From assembly GCA_964410065.1 (NCBI GenBank), contig CAYPFO010000013.1, positions 1-64,000 on the forward strand: DNA of 64,000 nt, given 5' to 3'. Source of the stretch: Serpens sp964410065. Its GTDB lineage: Bacteria; Pseudomonadota; Gammaproteobacteria; Pseudomonadales; Pseudomonadaceae. The notes below the pieces were generated by a model. It saw only the letters and a program-made list of their open reading frames with translations. It was not told the DNA's origin and made no database searches. Shown in pieces: positions 1 to 8,587 of the stretch. Both the position numbers and the translations under genes were made by a program. Every line of letters starts with the position of its first letter. Position 1 is the stretch's first letter.

Positions 1-1
1 C

Positions 2-160
2 CGCTACGAAAGCCAGTTGCGCTCGCCGAGCGAGATCAACAAGCGCATTCGCCAGCTGGAAGAGAAGATGATGCAACTGGCCCGCGACCTGGAATTCGAA
101 GCCGCCGCCCAGGTGCGCGACGAGATTCAAGGGCTGCGCCAGCGCTTGTTGCAGGTTTGA
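2..160 (+). CDS. uvrB: UvrB, excinuclease ABC subunit B (C-terminal fragment)
   Basis: The last 52 codons of uvrB, whose start lies left of the window. UvrB is the damage-verifying helicase-like subunit of the UvrABC nucleotide excision repair nuclease. What is visible is the C-terminal UVR domain, a helical hairpin that contacts UvrC: it contains the typical stretch KMMQLARDLEFEAAAQVRDE, followed by a TGA. The family ends in the same way, so the C-terminus looks intact. A 12-bp inverted repeat follows the stop codon and may terminate transcription. Confidence 0.9.
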   Translation, partial: RYESQLRSPSEINKRIRQLEEKMMQLARDLEFEAAAQVRDEIQGLRQRLLQV

Positions 161-171
161 GCAAAGATTCC

Positions 172-199
172 TGTAGGAGCCAGCAAGCTGGCTCCTACA
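172..199. repeat. REP-like hairpin between convergent genes
   Basis: A perfect 12-bp inverted repeat (tgtaggagccag / ctggctcctaca) with a 4-nt caag loop sits between the convergent uvrB and VWA genes. The taggagcca/tggctccta core is typical of Pseudomonas REP elements. A diverged or truncated copy of its left arm occurs at 7139-7150. There is no T-run, so a role as intrinsic terminator is possible but not clear. Confidence 0.6.
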
Positions 200-255
200 T
201 TTCCATAGGCATCACTGCGCTCACCGCCACCTAGGGGGCGGTTCAGGTGTGACTG

Positions 256-1434
256 CTACTTCGACAAGAAACGCATGCCTTCTTCCAGCCCGCTCAAGGT
301 CAGCGGGTACATCTGGTCGTTGATCAGCTCGCGCACGAGGCCGGTGGAGGCGGTGTAGTCCCAGCTGGCCTTGGGGTAGGGGTTGATCCAGATGAGCTTC
401 TTGTACTTCTCCATGATGCGGCGCATCCACACGTAGCCGGCTTCGTCGTTCCAGTGCTCGACGCTGCCGCCGGCCTGGGTGATTTCGTAGGGTGCCATGG
501 CGGCATCGCCGACGAAGACGATCTTCCAGTCCGCGCCATATTTGTGCAGCAAATCGAAGGTGGAAAAGCGCTCTGAGGTGCGGCGCATGTTGTTCTTCCA
601 CACCGACTCGTAGATGAAGTTGTGGAAGTAGAAGAACTCCAGGTTCTTGAACTCGGTCTTGCAGGCCGAGAACAGCTCTTCGCAGACCTTGACGTGGGCG
701 TCCATCGAGCCGCCGATGTCCATCAGCAGCAGCAACTTCACCGTATTGCGCCGTTCCGGGCGCATCTGGATGTTGAGCAGGCCGGCATCCTTGGCGGTGT
801 GGTCGATGGTGCCGTCGATGTCCAGTTCCTCGGCGGCGCCTTCGCGGGCGAACTTGCGCAGGCGGCGCAGGGCGATCTTGATGTTGCGGGTGCCCAGCTC
901 CACCTGGTCGTCGAGGTTCTTGTACTCGCGTTGATCCCAGACCTTCACTGCGCGCCCCTGGCGCTTGCCGGCGTCGCCGATGCGGATGCCTTCCGGGTTG
1001 TAGCCACCGGAGCCGAAGGGGCTGGTGCCGCCAGTACCGATCCACTTGTTGCCGCCGGCGTGCTTTTCCTTTTGTTCTTCGAGGCGCTTTTTGAACTCCT
1101 CGATCAGTTTATCCAGGCCGCCAAGGGACTGGATCATCGCTCGCTCTTCCTCGCTGAGCGAGCGCTCGAACTCCTTGCGCAGCCATTCCTCGGGAATCAG
1201 CGCTTCAAGGTGCTGGTCGAGATTCTGCAGGCCATTGAAGTAGGCGCCGAAGGCACGGTCGAACTTGTCGAAGTGCCGCTCGTCCTTCACCAGAATCGCC
1301 CGCGACAGGTAATAAAATTCATCCATGTCGGCGAACACGACGTTGTGCTTGAGCGCATCGACCAGGTCGAGCAGCTCACGTACCGAAACCGGCACCTTGG
1401 CGGCGCGCATTTCGTTGAACAAGCCAAGCAGCAT
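256..1434 (-). CDS. VWA domain protein (CoxE-like), partner of MoxR ATPase
   Basis: A 392-aa soluble protein with a C-terminal von Willebrand factor A domain of the CoxE-like type found beside MoxR AAA+ ATPases; such pairs act as chaperone/maturation systems for metalloenzymes or membrane complexes. A charged helical region (about residues 80-125) precedes the VWA domain. The metal-site motif reads DIGGS at residues 239-243 instead of canonical DxSxS, so the first serine is glycine. The start was placed at MLLGLF because upstream residues in the frame are non-conserved. It is the last gene of a moxR-GFA-VWA operon, 22 nt after the GFA gene. The client is unknown. Confidence 0.8.
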   Translation of the reverse strand: MLLGLFNEMRAAKVPVSVRELLDLVDALKHNVVFADMDEFYYLSRAILVKDERHFDKFDRAFGAYFNGLQNLDQHLEALIPEEWLRKEFERSLSEEERAMIQSLGGLDKLIEEFKKRLEEQKEKHAGGNKWIGTGGTSPFGSGGYNPEGIRIGDAGKRQGRAVKVWDQREYKNLDDQVELGTRNIKIALRRLRKFAREGAAEELDIDGTIDHTAKDAGLLNIQMRPERRNTVKLLLLMDIGGSMDAHVKVCEELFSACKTEFKNLEFFYFHNFIYESVWKNNMRRTSERFSTFDLLHKYGADWKIVFVGDAAMAPYEITQAGGSVEHWNDEAGYVWMRRIMEKYKKLIWINPYPKASWDYTASTGLVRELINDQMYPLTLSGLEEGMRFLSK

Positions 1435-1456
1435 GTGTACCTCGAATAGCGACGAT

Positions 1457-1849
1457 TCAGTGATCGCCGCTGTACTGGGGATAGGAGTCGTGGATGCTGT
1501 ACCAGTCGGCCTTGGAGGTGACGAAGATATGCTCCTGCGGTACCTGGCCCAGGGGGGAGTCCAGGGTGCCGACAGCCACGCCCAGTTCATCTTCGCGATC
1601 GTCGATGAATTGCAGCGTGGCACCGCATTGCGTGCAGAAGGTGCGTGTCACCGACTTGGAGGATGGGTATCGGCCGATCCGATCCTGGCCCTCAAGCAGG
1701 TGAAACGCCGCCCTCGGCACGCTGGCATAACTGGCAAATGCCGCGCCATGAGCCTTGCGGCACATGCTGCAGTGACAGTGGCTTACCTCGCGAATGGGCG
1801 TATCGATGCGGTATTTCACCGCGCCGCACAAACAACTGCCGGTATGCAT
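1457..1849 (-). CDS. GFA/CENP-V family zinc protein
   Basis: A 130-aa protein of the GFA (glutathione-dependent formaldehyde-activating, CENP-V/GFA) fold. Zinc-binding cysteines of the family are visible: C6 and C8, the C25-H-C27-SM-C30 cluster, and C72/C75 (CTQC). Most bacterial members are not proven formaldehyde enzymes, and the substrate cannot be inferred. It lies between a MoxR ATPase gene (24 nt upstream) and the VWA gene (22 nt downstream), so the three are probably co-transcribed. A GAGGAC ribosome-binding sequence precedes the ATG. Confidence 0.82.
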   Translation of the reverse strand: MHTGSCLCGAVKYRIDTPIREVSHCHCSMCRKAHGAAFASYASVPRAAFHLLEGQDRIGRYPSSKSVTRTFCTQCGATLQFIDDREDELGVAVGTLDSPLGQVPQEHIFVTSKADWYSIHDSYPQYSGDH

Positions 1850-1873
1850 TGCCAGTCCTCCTCATTGCGGCCG

Positions 1874-2719
1874 TCAGCGGTTGGCGCGACGGCTCATGAA
1901 GGCCAGGCGCTCGAGGAGCATCACATCCTGTTCGTTTTTTACCAGGGCGCCGGCCAGGGGCGGGATGGCCTTGGTTGGATCGCGCTCGCGCAGTACAGCA
2001 GCGCCGATGTCGTCGGCCATCAGCAGTTTCAACCAGTCGACCAGCTCGCTGGTGGAAGGTTTCTTCTTCAGGCCGGGCACCTTGCGCACGTCGAAGAACA
2101 CGTCCAGCGCCTCGGCCACCAGCTCGGCCTTGATGTTCGGGTAATGCACGTCGACGATCTTCTGCAGCGTCTCGCGATCGGGGAAGGCGATGTAGTGGAA
2201 GAAGCAGCGGCGCAAGAAGGCGTCGGGCAGTTCCTTCTCATTGTTGGAAGTAATGATGATGATCGGCCGCTGCCTGGCCTTGATGGTCTCGTTGGTCTCG
2301 TAAACGTAGAACTCCATCTTGTCGAGTTCCTGCAACAGGTCGTTGGGAAACTCGATGTCCGCCTTGTCGATCTCATCGATCAGGAGGATGACCCGCTCTT
2401 CGGCCTCGAAGGCTTCCCAGAGCTTGCCCTTCTTGATGTAGTTGCGCACGTCATGGACCTTGTCCACGCCCAGTTGCGAGTCGCGCAGGCGGCTGACCGC
2501 ATCGTATTCATAAAGGCCCTGGTGCGCCTTGGTGGTGGACTTGATGTGCCAGGTGATCAGCTTGACGCCAAAGGCGTCGGCCAGTTGCTCGGCGAGCAGG
2601 GTCTTGCCAGTGCCGGGCTCGCCCTTGACCAGCAGTGGGCGCTGCAGAGTGATGGCGGCATTGACGGCCAGCTTCAAGTCGTCGGTAGCGACGTAGGACG
2701 GGGTGCCTTCGAATTTCAT
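1874..2719 (-). CDS. MoxR-family AAA+ ATPase
   Basis: A 281-aa AAA+ ATPase of the MoxR class. The Walker A motif GEPGTGKT is at residues 33-40, the Walker B/DEID motif (ILLIDEIDKAD) is near residue 112, and a sensor-1 region (IIITSNNEKELPDAFLRR) follows. MoxR proteins work with VWA-domain partners to insert cofactors or remodel complexes, and the VWA partner here is two genes downstream. It heads the operon moxR-gfa-vwa. A long open frame on the opposite strand across this operon is a codon-bias shadow. Confidence 0.88.
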   Translation of the reverse strand: MKFEGTPSYVATDDLKLAVNAAITLQRPLLVKGEPGTGKTLLAEQLADAFGVKLITWHIKSTTKAHQGLYEYDAVSRLRDSQLGVDKVHDVRNYIKKGKLWEAFEAEERVILLIDEIDKADIEFPNDLLQELDKMEFYVYETNETIKARQRPIIIITSNNEKELPDAFLRRCFFHYIAFPDRETLQKIVDVHYPNIKAELVAEALDVFFDVRKVPGLKKKPSTSELVDWLKLLMADDIGAAVLRERDPTKAIPPLAGALVKNEQDVMLLERLAFMSRRANR

Positions 2720-2885
2720 CGGGGAGTTTCCTCGAACGGTGACGCGGGTGGAGCACCCGACGACGCAAAAAATTTGAGGGGCGACTATAGCGTGGGTATT
2801 GGGTGGCTGTGAACGCGGGAAGGGATTTCAGTCATTCGATGGGCTTATTTCTGCAGAATTTCATGCCAGAGCCTCAAGCAGGGGC

Positions 2886-3956
2886 TTAACCTTCCTCCAG
2901 CGCCCGTTCGAAGCGCGGTGTAAAGGCTTGTACGAACGCATTGCGCAGGATGCCCAAAAAGGCCTGGAAGGGGCTGATGTCACGGTCCTTGATACTGCCC
3001 GACAGTTCGATGCGGGTGGCGAACTGATCTTTGCGCTGATTTTTCAACACCGTCTGGCTGCCGCCGACAATGGCTTCCCAGAGACCGCGTAGAAAGCCTT
3101 TGTCCTCGGCCTCTACATCCTGTTTCCAGTCGAATACCTCGACATTGTGCAGCAAGGGTTTGATATAGCCGCTGAGCTGGCTGCTCTCGGCCTCGACTTC
3201 CATGACCAGATCGCCCGTGCCGCCGACAAAATCAAACTTGCCATAGGCGCGGCTGAAGTCATTCAGGCGGGTCAGCTCGATGCCGGTGGTGCGCAGGCGC
3301 AGTTCGAAGTCTTCCCAGTCGGTAAAGGGGTCGAAGCTGGCCTGCGCCTCCAGCGGTGCCTGGTCAAACAGCCGGGCGGTGCCCTCAAGTTGCGCGACTC
3401 GTCGCCCTTGGGCATCGGTGGTGTTGGTGAGATTCAGGATCGTGGCGTTCAACTGGTCGGCGTAGATATTCACCGGCGGATCGGAGCTGAAATTGCGAAA
3501 GGCAACCTTGCTGTCAACGATGCGCAGCTCGTTGAGGGTAATGGGCAGCAGGGCATTCAGCGTGTCGCGCCAATCCACGCCTTCGCCGGTCTGTGACTGC
3601 TCTTTGTTCGGAGCATCAACGAAGTTCAGCTCGGCCGAGACGAATTCCACCTGCGCCACAATGGCCTGGTCTTCCCAGAGTGATTGCCAGCTCACCGCGA
3701 TGTCGATCAGCGGGGCCTTGAGGAAGGGTACGGGCACCTTGCCCGTCGTCTTCTCGATATTCAAGCCGTTGATTCGGTAGGCGCCGCGCCACCAGGCCAG
3801 GTCTACATCCTCGACGTGGCCTCGGTAATCGCCCATTTCAGCCAAGGTATCGTTGAGGTAATTGCGCACTAGAGTAGGCAAGGCCAGATGTGCGACCAAC
3901 AGAACCAGCGCAACCAGCAGGAGTATCCACAGCGGAAGAGCCCGGTTTCGGTTCAT
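2886..3956 (-). CDS. DUF748/AsmA-like membrane-anchored protein
   Basis: A 356-aa protein with one N-terminal transmembrane helix (about residues 8-27, LWILLLVALVLLVAHLALP) and a long beta-rich periplasmic part. The pattern (RNYLN, then repeated LNELRIVDSKVAF-type strands) fits the DUF748/AsmA-like family, whose larger members bridge the envelope and are linked to lipid transport or outer-membrane homeostasis. This one is short for the family and the function is unknown. It is a single gene, convergent with nothing and divergent from cysK. Confidence 0.72.
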   Translation of the reverse strand: MNRNRALPLWILLLVALVLLVAHLALPTLVRNYLNDTLAEMGDYRGHVEDVDLAWWRGAYRINGLNIEKTTGKVPVPFLKAPLIDIAVSWQSLWEDQAIVAQVEFVSAELNFVDAPNKEQSQTGEGVDWRDTLNALLPITLNELRIVDSKVAFRNFSSDPPVNIYADQLNATILNLTNTTDAQGRRVAQLEGTARLFDQAPLEAQASFDPFTDWEDFELRLRTTGIELTRLNDFSRAYGKFDFVGGTGDLVMEVEAESSQLSGYIKPLLHNVEVFDWKQDVEAEDKGFLRGLWEAIVGGSQTVLKNQRKDQFATRIELSGSIKDRDISPFQAFLGILRNAFVQAFTPRFERALEEG

Positions 3957-4100
3957 GGCGTTTATCCGTCAGGATTCGTGACGATGGACATATTTTGGCG
4001 AAGCGGGTTCGGCTGGACTGACCTTTGTATGGCGCTTAGGCTGATAGTCTTTCGTCACCATTTGTGCTCCATCCATTTATTTAGACGCAGGCAGACCATC

Positions 4101-5075
4101 ATGAGCCGCATTTATGCAGACAACTCCCGCTCCATCGGCAACACGCCGCTGGTGATGATCAACCGCCTCGGTCCCAAGGGCGTCACCATCCTGGCCAAGA
4201 CCGAAGGGCGCAACCCGGCCTATTCGGTGAAGTGCCGAATAGGCGCCAGCATGGTCTGGGATGCCGAGGAACGTGGCCTACTCAAGCCGGGCATGACGAT
4301 TGTCGAGCCCACGTCCGGCAATACCGGCATTGCGCTGGCCTATGTCGCAGCCGCCCGCGGCTACAAGCTGATCCTGACCATGCCCGCCTCGATGAGTCTG
4401 GAGCGCCGCAAGGTGGTCAAGGCGCTGGGTGCCGAGCTGGTGTTGACCGAGCCGGCCAAAGGCATGAAGGGCGCCATCGAAAAGGCCCAGGAGATTGTGG
4501 CCAGCAATCCCGCCACGCACTATCTGCCGCAACAGTTCGAAAATCCGGCCAACCCGGCGATCCACGAGAAGACCACTGGCCCGGAGATCTGGAATGACAC
4601 CGATGGCGGGGTCGATGTGGTGGTCGCTGGCGTGGGCACCGGCGGCACCATCACCGGCGTCTCGCGCTATATCAAGCACACCCAGGGCAAGCGAATTCTC
4701 TCGGTGGCGGTCGAGCCGATCAGCTCGCCGGTGATTACCCAGGCGATCGCCGGCGAAGAGCTCAAGCCCAGCCCGCACAAGATCCAGGGTATCGGCGCCG
4801 GTTTCGTGCCCAAGAACCTCGACTTGTCGCTGGTGGATCAGGTGGAACAGGTCGGCGATGAAGAGGCCAAGAGCATGGCCCTGCGCCTGATGCGCGAAGA
4901 AGGCATTCTGTGTGGCATTTCCGGTGGTGCAGCCATGGCCGCGGCCGTGCGCCTGGCCGAACACCCGGACATGCAGGGCAAGAATATCGTGGTGATCATT
5001 CCCGACTCCGGCGAGCGCTACCTGTCGAGCATGCTGTTCGATGGCCTGTTCACCGAGCAGGAACTGGTGCAGTAA
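4101..5075 (+). CDS. cysK: Cysteine synthase A (O-acetylserine sulfhydrylase)
   Basis: A 324-aa PLP enzyme making L-cysteine from O-acetylserine and sulfide, the last step of assimilatory cysteine synthesis. The PLP-binding lysine is K44 in YSVKCRIGAS, the substrate-binding loop TSGNTG is at residues 71-76, and the glycine-rich phosphate loop GVGTGGTITG is near residue 177. Length matches E. coli CysK (323 aa). The ATG at 4101 was chosen because homology begins with SRIYADNSRSIGNTPL; the open frame continues upstream without conserved residues. Confidence 0.95.
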   Translation: MSRIYADNSRSIGNTPLVMINRLGPKGVTILAKTEGRNPAYSVKCRIGASMVWDAEERGLLKPGMTIVEPTSGNTGIALAYVAAARGYKLILTMPASMSLERRKVVKALGAELVLTEPAKGMKGAIEKAQEIVASNPATHYLPQQFENPANPAIHEKTTGPEIWNDTDGGVDVVVAGVGTGGTITGVSRYIKHTQGKRILSVAVEPISSPVITQAIAGEELKPSPHKIQGIGAGFVPKNLDLSLVDQVEQVGDEEAKSMALRLMREEGILCGISGGAAMAAAVRLAEHPDMQGKNIVVIIPDSGERYLSSMLFDGLFTEQELVQ

Positions 5076-5133
5076 CAGCACTGCGAAGTGCGTGTGTGGG
5101 GGCGACGTGGCCTTGGCAGCGGAGACTCCGCCA

Positions 5134-5261
5134 GCCGATGTGAATTCGGCCCCACAGGGTAGTTCTCGCGCCGCGTCGCATGACTCGCCGATGCCTCGTC
5201 GAGTCATGCGGCACTGGCAGCCCGGCACGGGTGAATTCTGTGGGGCCGACTTCATGTCGGC
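5134..5261. repeat. REPIN-like inverted pair of REP sequences
   Basis: This fills most of the 322-bp gap between cysK and aceK. Two related palindromic units face each other: gccgatgtgaattcggcccc (from 5134) and ggggccgacttcatgtcggc (to 5261), about 80 bp apart. Each unit is itself a small hairpin (gccga..tcggc) followed by cccaca. The inverted pair is the organisation of a REPIN, a non-autonomous element mobilised in trans by RAYT transposases. A similar pair lies at 29389-29448. Confidence 0.65.
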
Positions 5262-5397
5262 AGCGAAGCTTTGCCGATCGATGAACAAGCGGTCGCGAAA
5301 CCGCAGCGCCGCAACGCTTGGCGCAACCGCTGCTTGCCGCCCGTCGCGACGACTCGCTAAGCTCCGGCTTCCACTCGCCACCACAGAGACGTGATCC

Positions 5398-7128
5398 ATG
5401 GCGCAGCAATGGCCGGTAGCCGATATCGCGCGTTCCATCCTCGACGGGTTCGATGACTATCGGGAACATTTTCGTCTGATTACCGACGGTGCCCGCCAGC
5501 GCTTTGAACAGGCGCAGTGGCAGGAAGCACAGGCCGCCTCGACCGCGCGGATCACTCTGTATGAAGAAAAAGTCAGTGAAACCACCGCCAAGCTGCGCCC
5601 GCTGTACGGGGACGCCTGTTTGCTCGATGTCAACCTGTGGCCCCTGGTCAAGAGCGCCTACATCGAGTTGATCAACCCACGCTTTGATGGTGAGCTAGCG
5701 GAAACCTGGTACAACTCCATCTTCTGCCGGCTGCTCAGCCATGACTGCATCAGCGATGACACCATGTTCGTGCATACCACGCGGCCTGCGTTGCATGCAC
5801 AGATGCGTGTCGTGCAGACCCGCACTTACCAGCCGCGGGGCCATCTGCCCGGCATGCTGGAAGAGATCTTCAGTCATTACCGCTTCGATGCGACGTACGA
5901 GGATCTCGCGGGTGATATTCAGCGCCTGGAAGCGCAGTTGCGCAGCTGTCTGCCGGACTGGGTCTGCAAGGACCTTGGGCTGACCGTTGAGCTCTTTTGC
6001 TCACCGCTGTACCGCAACAAGGGCGCGTATCTGGTCGGGCGTATCTACACCCATGACGAGCAGTGGCCGCTGGTGATCGCCTTGATTCATCGCGAGGGGC
6101 AGGGCATCAAGCTCGATGCGCTGATTACCGACGAGGCGGAAGTCTCAATCATCTTTTCCTTCACCCGTTCCTACTTCATGGTCGATGTGGCCAATCCGGC
6201 GGAATTCGTCGGCTTTCTGCAGCGCATCCTGCCAGGCAAACACATCTCGGAGCTGTATACCTCGATCGGCTTTTACAAGCAGGGCAAGTCGGAGTTCTAC
6301 CGAGCGCTGATCGATCACCTGGCCAATGTCGATGACCGTTTCGTCATGGCGCCCGGCGTGCGCGGGATGGTGATGAGCGTGTTTACCCTGCCGGGCTTCA
6401 ACACCGTGTTCAAGATCATCAAGGACCGGTTTTCGCCGTCCAAGAACGTGGACCGTGCCACGGTGATCGAAAAATACCGCCTGGTGAAAAATGTCGATCG
6501 GGTCGGCCGCATGGCCGACACCCAGGAGTTCGCCGACTTCCGTTTTCCGGTGAGCAAGTTCGATCCGGATTGCCTGACCGAGCTGCTGGACGTCGCGCCC
6601 TCCACCGTGGAAGTGCAAGGCGACATGGTGCTGGTTCGCCATTGCTGGACCGAACGGCGCATGACACCGCTGAACCTCTACCTGGAGAATGCCAGCGAGG
6701 CGCAGACCCTCGATGTGCTGGAGGATTACGGCCTGGCCATCAAGCAGTTGGCTGCTGCAAATATCTTTCCCGGCGACATGCTGTTGAAGAACTTCGGCGT
6801 CACGCGCCATGGCCGCGTGGTGTTCTATGACTACGACGAGATCAGCTACCTCACCGAGGTGAATTTCCGGCGCATTCCGCCACCGCGCTATCCCGAGGAC
6901 GAGATGTCGGCTGAGCCCTGGTATTCCGTGGCGCCCAACGATGTATTCCCGGAGGAGTTCCCGCGCTTTCTGTTTGTCGATCTGGCGCAGCGCAAGTTGT
7001 TCGCCAAGCTGCATGGCAACCTGTATGACGCGGATTACTGGAAAAGCCTGCAGGATGCCATTCGCGCCGGCAAGGTGATCGATGTATTCCCCTACCGACG
7101 CGGGGAGCGGAACGAGGCAGTGCAGTAG
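5398..7128 (+). CDS. aceK: Isocitrate dehydrogenase kinase/phosphatase
   Basis: A 576-aa bifunctional kinase/phosphatase that phosphorylates or dephosphorylates isocitrate dehydrogenase to divide carbon between the TCA cycle and the glyoxylate shunt. Length matches E. coli AceK (578 aa). Recognisable family segments include NLWPLVKSAYIELI, TWYNSIFCRLL, the ATP-binding region in the middle, and the C-terminal kinase-like GDMLLKNFGVTRHGRVVFYDYDE-type region (about residue 457 onward), which carries the catalytic and metal-binding acidic residues. As in other pseudomonads it is not linked to aceA/aceB here. Confidence 0.95.
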   Translation: MAQQWPVADIARSILDGFDDYREHFRLITDGARQRFEQAQWQEAQAASTARITLYEEKVSETTAKLRPLYGDACLLDVNLWPLVKSAYIELINPRFDGELAETWYNSIFCRLLSHDCISDDTMFVHTTRPALHAQMRVVQTRTYQPRGHLPGMLEEIFSHYRFDATYEDLAGDIQRLEAQLRSCLPDWVCKDLGLTVELFCSPLYRNKGAYLVGRIYTHDEQWPLVIALIHREGQGIKLDALITDEAEVSIIFSFTRSYFMVDVANPAEFVGFLQRILPGKHISELYTSIGFYKQGKSEFYRALIDHLANVDDRFVMAPGVRGMVMSVFTLPGFNTVFKIIKDRFSPSKNVDRATVIEKYRLVKNVDRVGRMADTQEFADFRFPVSKFDPDCLTELLDVAPSTVEVQGDMVLVRHCWTERRMTPLNLYLENASEAQTLDVLEDYGLAIKQLAAANIFPGDMLLKNFGVTRHGRVVFYDYDEISYLTEVNFRRIPPPRYPEDEMSAEPWYSVAPNDVFPEEFPRFLFVDLAQRKLFAKLHGNLYDADYWKSLQDAIRAGKVIDVFPYRRGERNEAVQ

Positions 7129-7138
7129 AGCCTCTTTC

Positions 7139-7157
7139 TGTAGGAGCCAGCTGGCTG
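7139..7157. repeat. Truncated REP-like sequence
   Basis: Just after aceK, tgtaggagccagctggct repeats the left arm of the hairpin at 172-199 but loses the matching right arm (the sequence turns into gcgatccgg). It looks like a decayed REP copy. The rest of the 7129-7333 gap shows no other gene. Confidence 0.45.
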
Positions 7158-7333
7158 CGATCCGGGTTGAGGCGTTTCAGACCAAGATTTCCCATGGCCT
7201 CGCCCACTGAAAACGGCCCTCTAGTCAGCCAATGGTTAGGAAGTCCGGGGGTTAGGGCTAGACTCTGGGGGAGGCAAGCGGGCCGCTGGGCAGTCGGCCG
7301 GCTCGTTCCATGCAGTCTTGGGAGGGTAGCGTT

Positions 7334-7468
7334 ATGAAAGCCTGGTTCAAGCAGTGGATTGACAACCTCGGTAGGGCGCTCGGCATGCTCGATGCGCCTC
7401 GTCTGCAACCTGTGCCTGTGCGTGTTGATGACAGGCCGCGGCAGGGCAAGGCACGCCCCGCACGTTGA
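7334..7468 (+). CDS. Small basic protein, 44 aa, unknown function
   Basis: A short open frame starting MKAWFKQWIDNLGRALGMLD and ending in a basic, proline-rich tail (RPRQGKARPAR). The N-terminal half would form an amphipathic helix. A strong GGGAGG ribosome-binding sequence lies 7-8 nt before the ATG. The protein is too short for most gene finders. It sits between aceK and the DTW-domain gene. I do not recognise a characterised family; similar small proteins may exist in other pseudomonads. No function is proposed. Confidence 0.55.
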   Translation: MKAWFKQWIDNLGRALGMLDAPRLQPVPVRVDDRPRQGKARPAR

Positions 7469-7524
7469 TCGGGTCTGGAAACGGGCGGGGCTGTGGCACA
7501 CTGCGCACCCTTGCAGGAGATGCC

Positions 7525-8115
7525 ATGCCCCGGCCTACATGTTCACAATGCTGTCGCCCCCTCGCTTATTGTTTATGCGCACTTGTGCCGCGCCTGGACA
7601 GCCGTACCCGCGTATTGATCCTGCAGCACCCGAGCGAAGCCGGACATGCCTTGAACACGGCCCGGCTGGCGGCTCTTGGGCTGGAGAATGCCCAATTGCG
7701 CATAGGCGAGCACTTCGCTGACCTGGCGGCCCTGTTGGCAGATCCCGGCTACGACGCTCGCCTGCTATTTCCAGGCGAGGAGGCGGAGCTGCCCGGTCCG
7801 CAAGGCACGGATCAACGCCCGCTGTTGCTGGTGGTGCCGGACGGTACCTGGCGCAAGGCGCGCAAGCTTATTTATTGCAATCCGCTGCTGGAAAGTCTGC
7901 CGCGCCTGACCCTGCCCGAAGGGCTGGAGTCGCGCTACCGCCTGCGCAAGGCGCCCGCTGCCGGTGCGTTGTCCACCTTGGAAGCCATCACCGAAACCCT
8001 CAATCGCCTGGAAGCGCCGCAGCGCTTCGATGCGTTGCTGCGACCGTTTGAGGCGCTGATCGACGGGCAGATCGCCGCCATGGGTGAAGAAGTCTTCCAG
8101 CGCAATCATGGCTGA
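7525..8115 (+). CDS. tapT: DTW-domain tRNA-uridine aminocarboxypropyltransferase
   Basis: A 196-aa protein of the DTW/TapT (YfiP) family, which transfers the aminocarboxypropyl group of S-adenosylmethionine to uridine (acp3U) in tRNA. The N-terminal zinc-knuckle-like cysteines are present (C6, C9, C16, C18), and the diagnostic motif DGTW is at residues 106-109 followed by RKARKL. The ATG at 7525 follows GCAGGAGAT, a good ribosome-binding site; the longer upstream frame adds non-conserved residues. TapT modifies U47 in E. coli; site choice here is inferred from homology. Confidence 0.82.
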   Translation: MPRPTCSQCCRPLAYCLCALVPRLDSRTRVLILQHPSEAGHALNTARLAALGLENAQLRIGEHFADLAALLADPGYDARLLFPGEEAELPGPQGTDQRPLLLVVPDGTWRKARKLIYCNPLLESLPRLTLPEGLESRYRLRKAPAAGALSTLEAITETLNRLEAPQRFDALLRPFEALIDGQIAAMGEEVFQRNHG

Positions 8116-8178
8116 GCCGTGGGTAGAACGTTTTAGCTCATCGCTGGCGAAGCGCGGATATGGATGCCAAGGGCACGC

Positions 8179-8577
8179 TTAGCGCATCGGCAGGGTTTTC
8201 TGGCGCAGGATGTAAATCGTCACCAGCACGGCGCTGGTCAACATGGCGATGCGGGCCAAGGGGATATTTACCAGCCAGCAGGCGAACAGGATGCTCAGCC
8301 ACATCAGCACAAGGGTATAGATCTTGCCCTTGAGGGGAATTCCCTGGCCGTCGAGGTAGTCGCGAATCCAGGGGCCGAGGCGCGGGTGGCCAACCAGCCA
8401 GGCATAAAAACGCGGCGAGCTGCGCGCGAAACAGGCAGCGGCCAGCAAGAGAAAAGGTGTGGTGGGCAATACCGGCAGGAAAATACCGATGACGCCCAGG
8501 ACCACGCTCAGCCAGCCCACCGCCAGCAGGCCATAGCGAATCCAGGGCGAACGGCCCGGCATGCCGGAGTCGGTCAT
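8179..8577 (-). CDS. YbaN/DUF454 inner-membrane protein
   Basis: A 132-aa membrane protein of the DUF454 (YbaN) family. The family hallmark GVIGIFLPVLPTTPFLLLAAACFARSSPR is largely present near residues 28-56, with two N-terminal hydrophobic segments and one or two at the C-terminus (LVLMWLSILFACWLV and IAMLTSAVLVTIYIL). The function of the family is unknown. The gene begins 10 nt after the stop of the YecA-like gene on the same strand and is probably translated from the same transcript. Confidence 0.8.
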   Translation of the reverse strand: MTDSGMPGRSPWIRYGLLAVGWLSVVLGVIGIFLPVLPTTPFLLLAAACFARSSPRFYAWLVGHPRLGPWIRDYLDGQGIPLKGKIYTLVLMWLSILFACWLVNIPLARIAMLTSAVLVTIYILRQKTLPMR

Positions 8578-8587
8578 GCCGGTGCGA

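Noticed and set aside
1325..2812. A 495-codon plus-strand frame across the moxR operon
   Set aside because: It crosses three well-supported minus-strand genes and has no family features.
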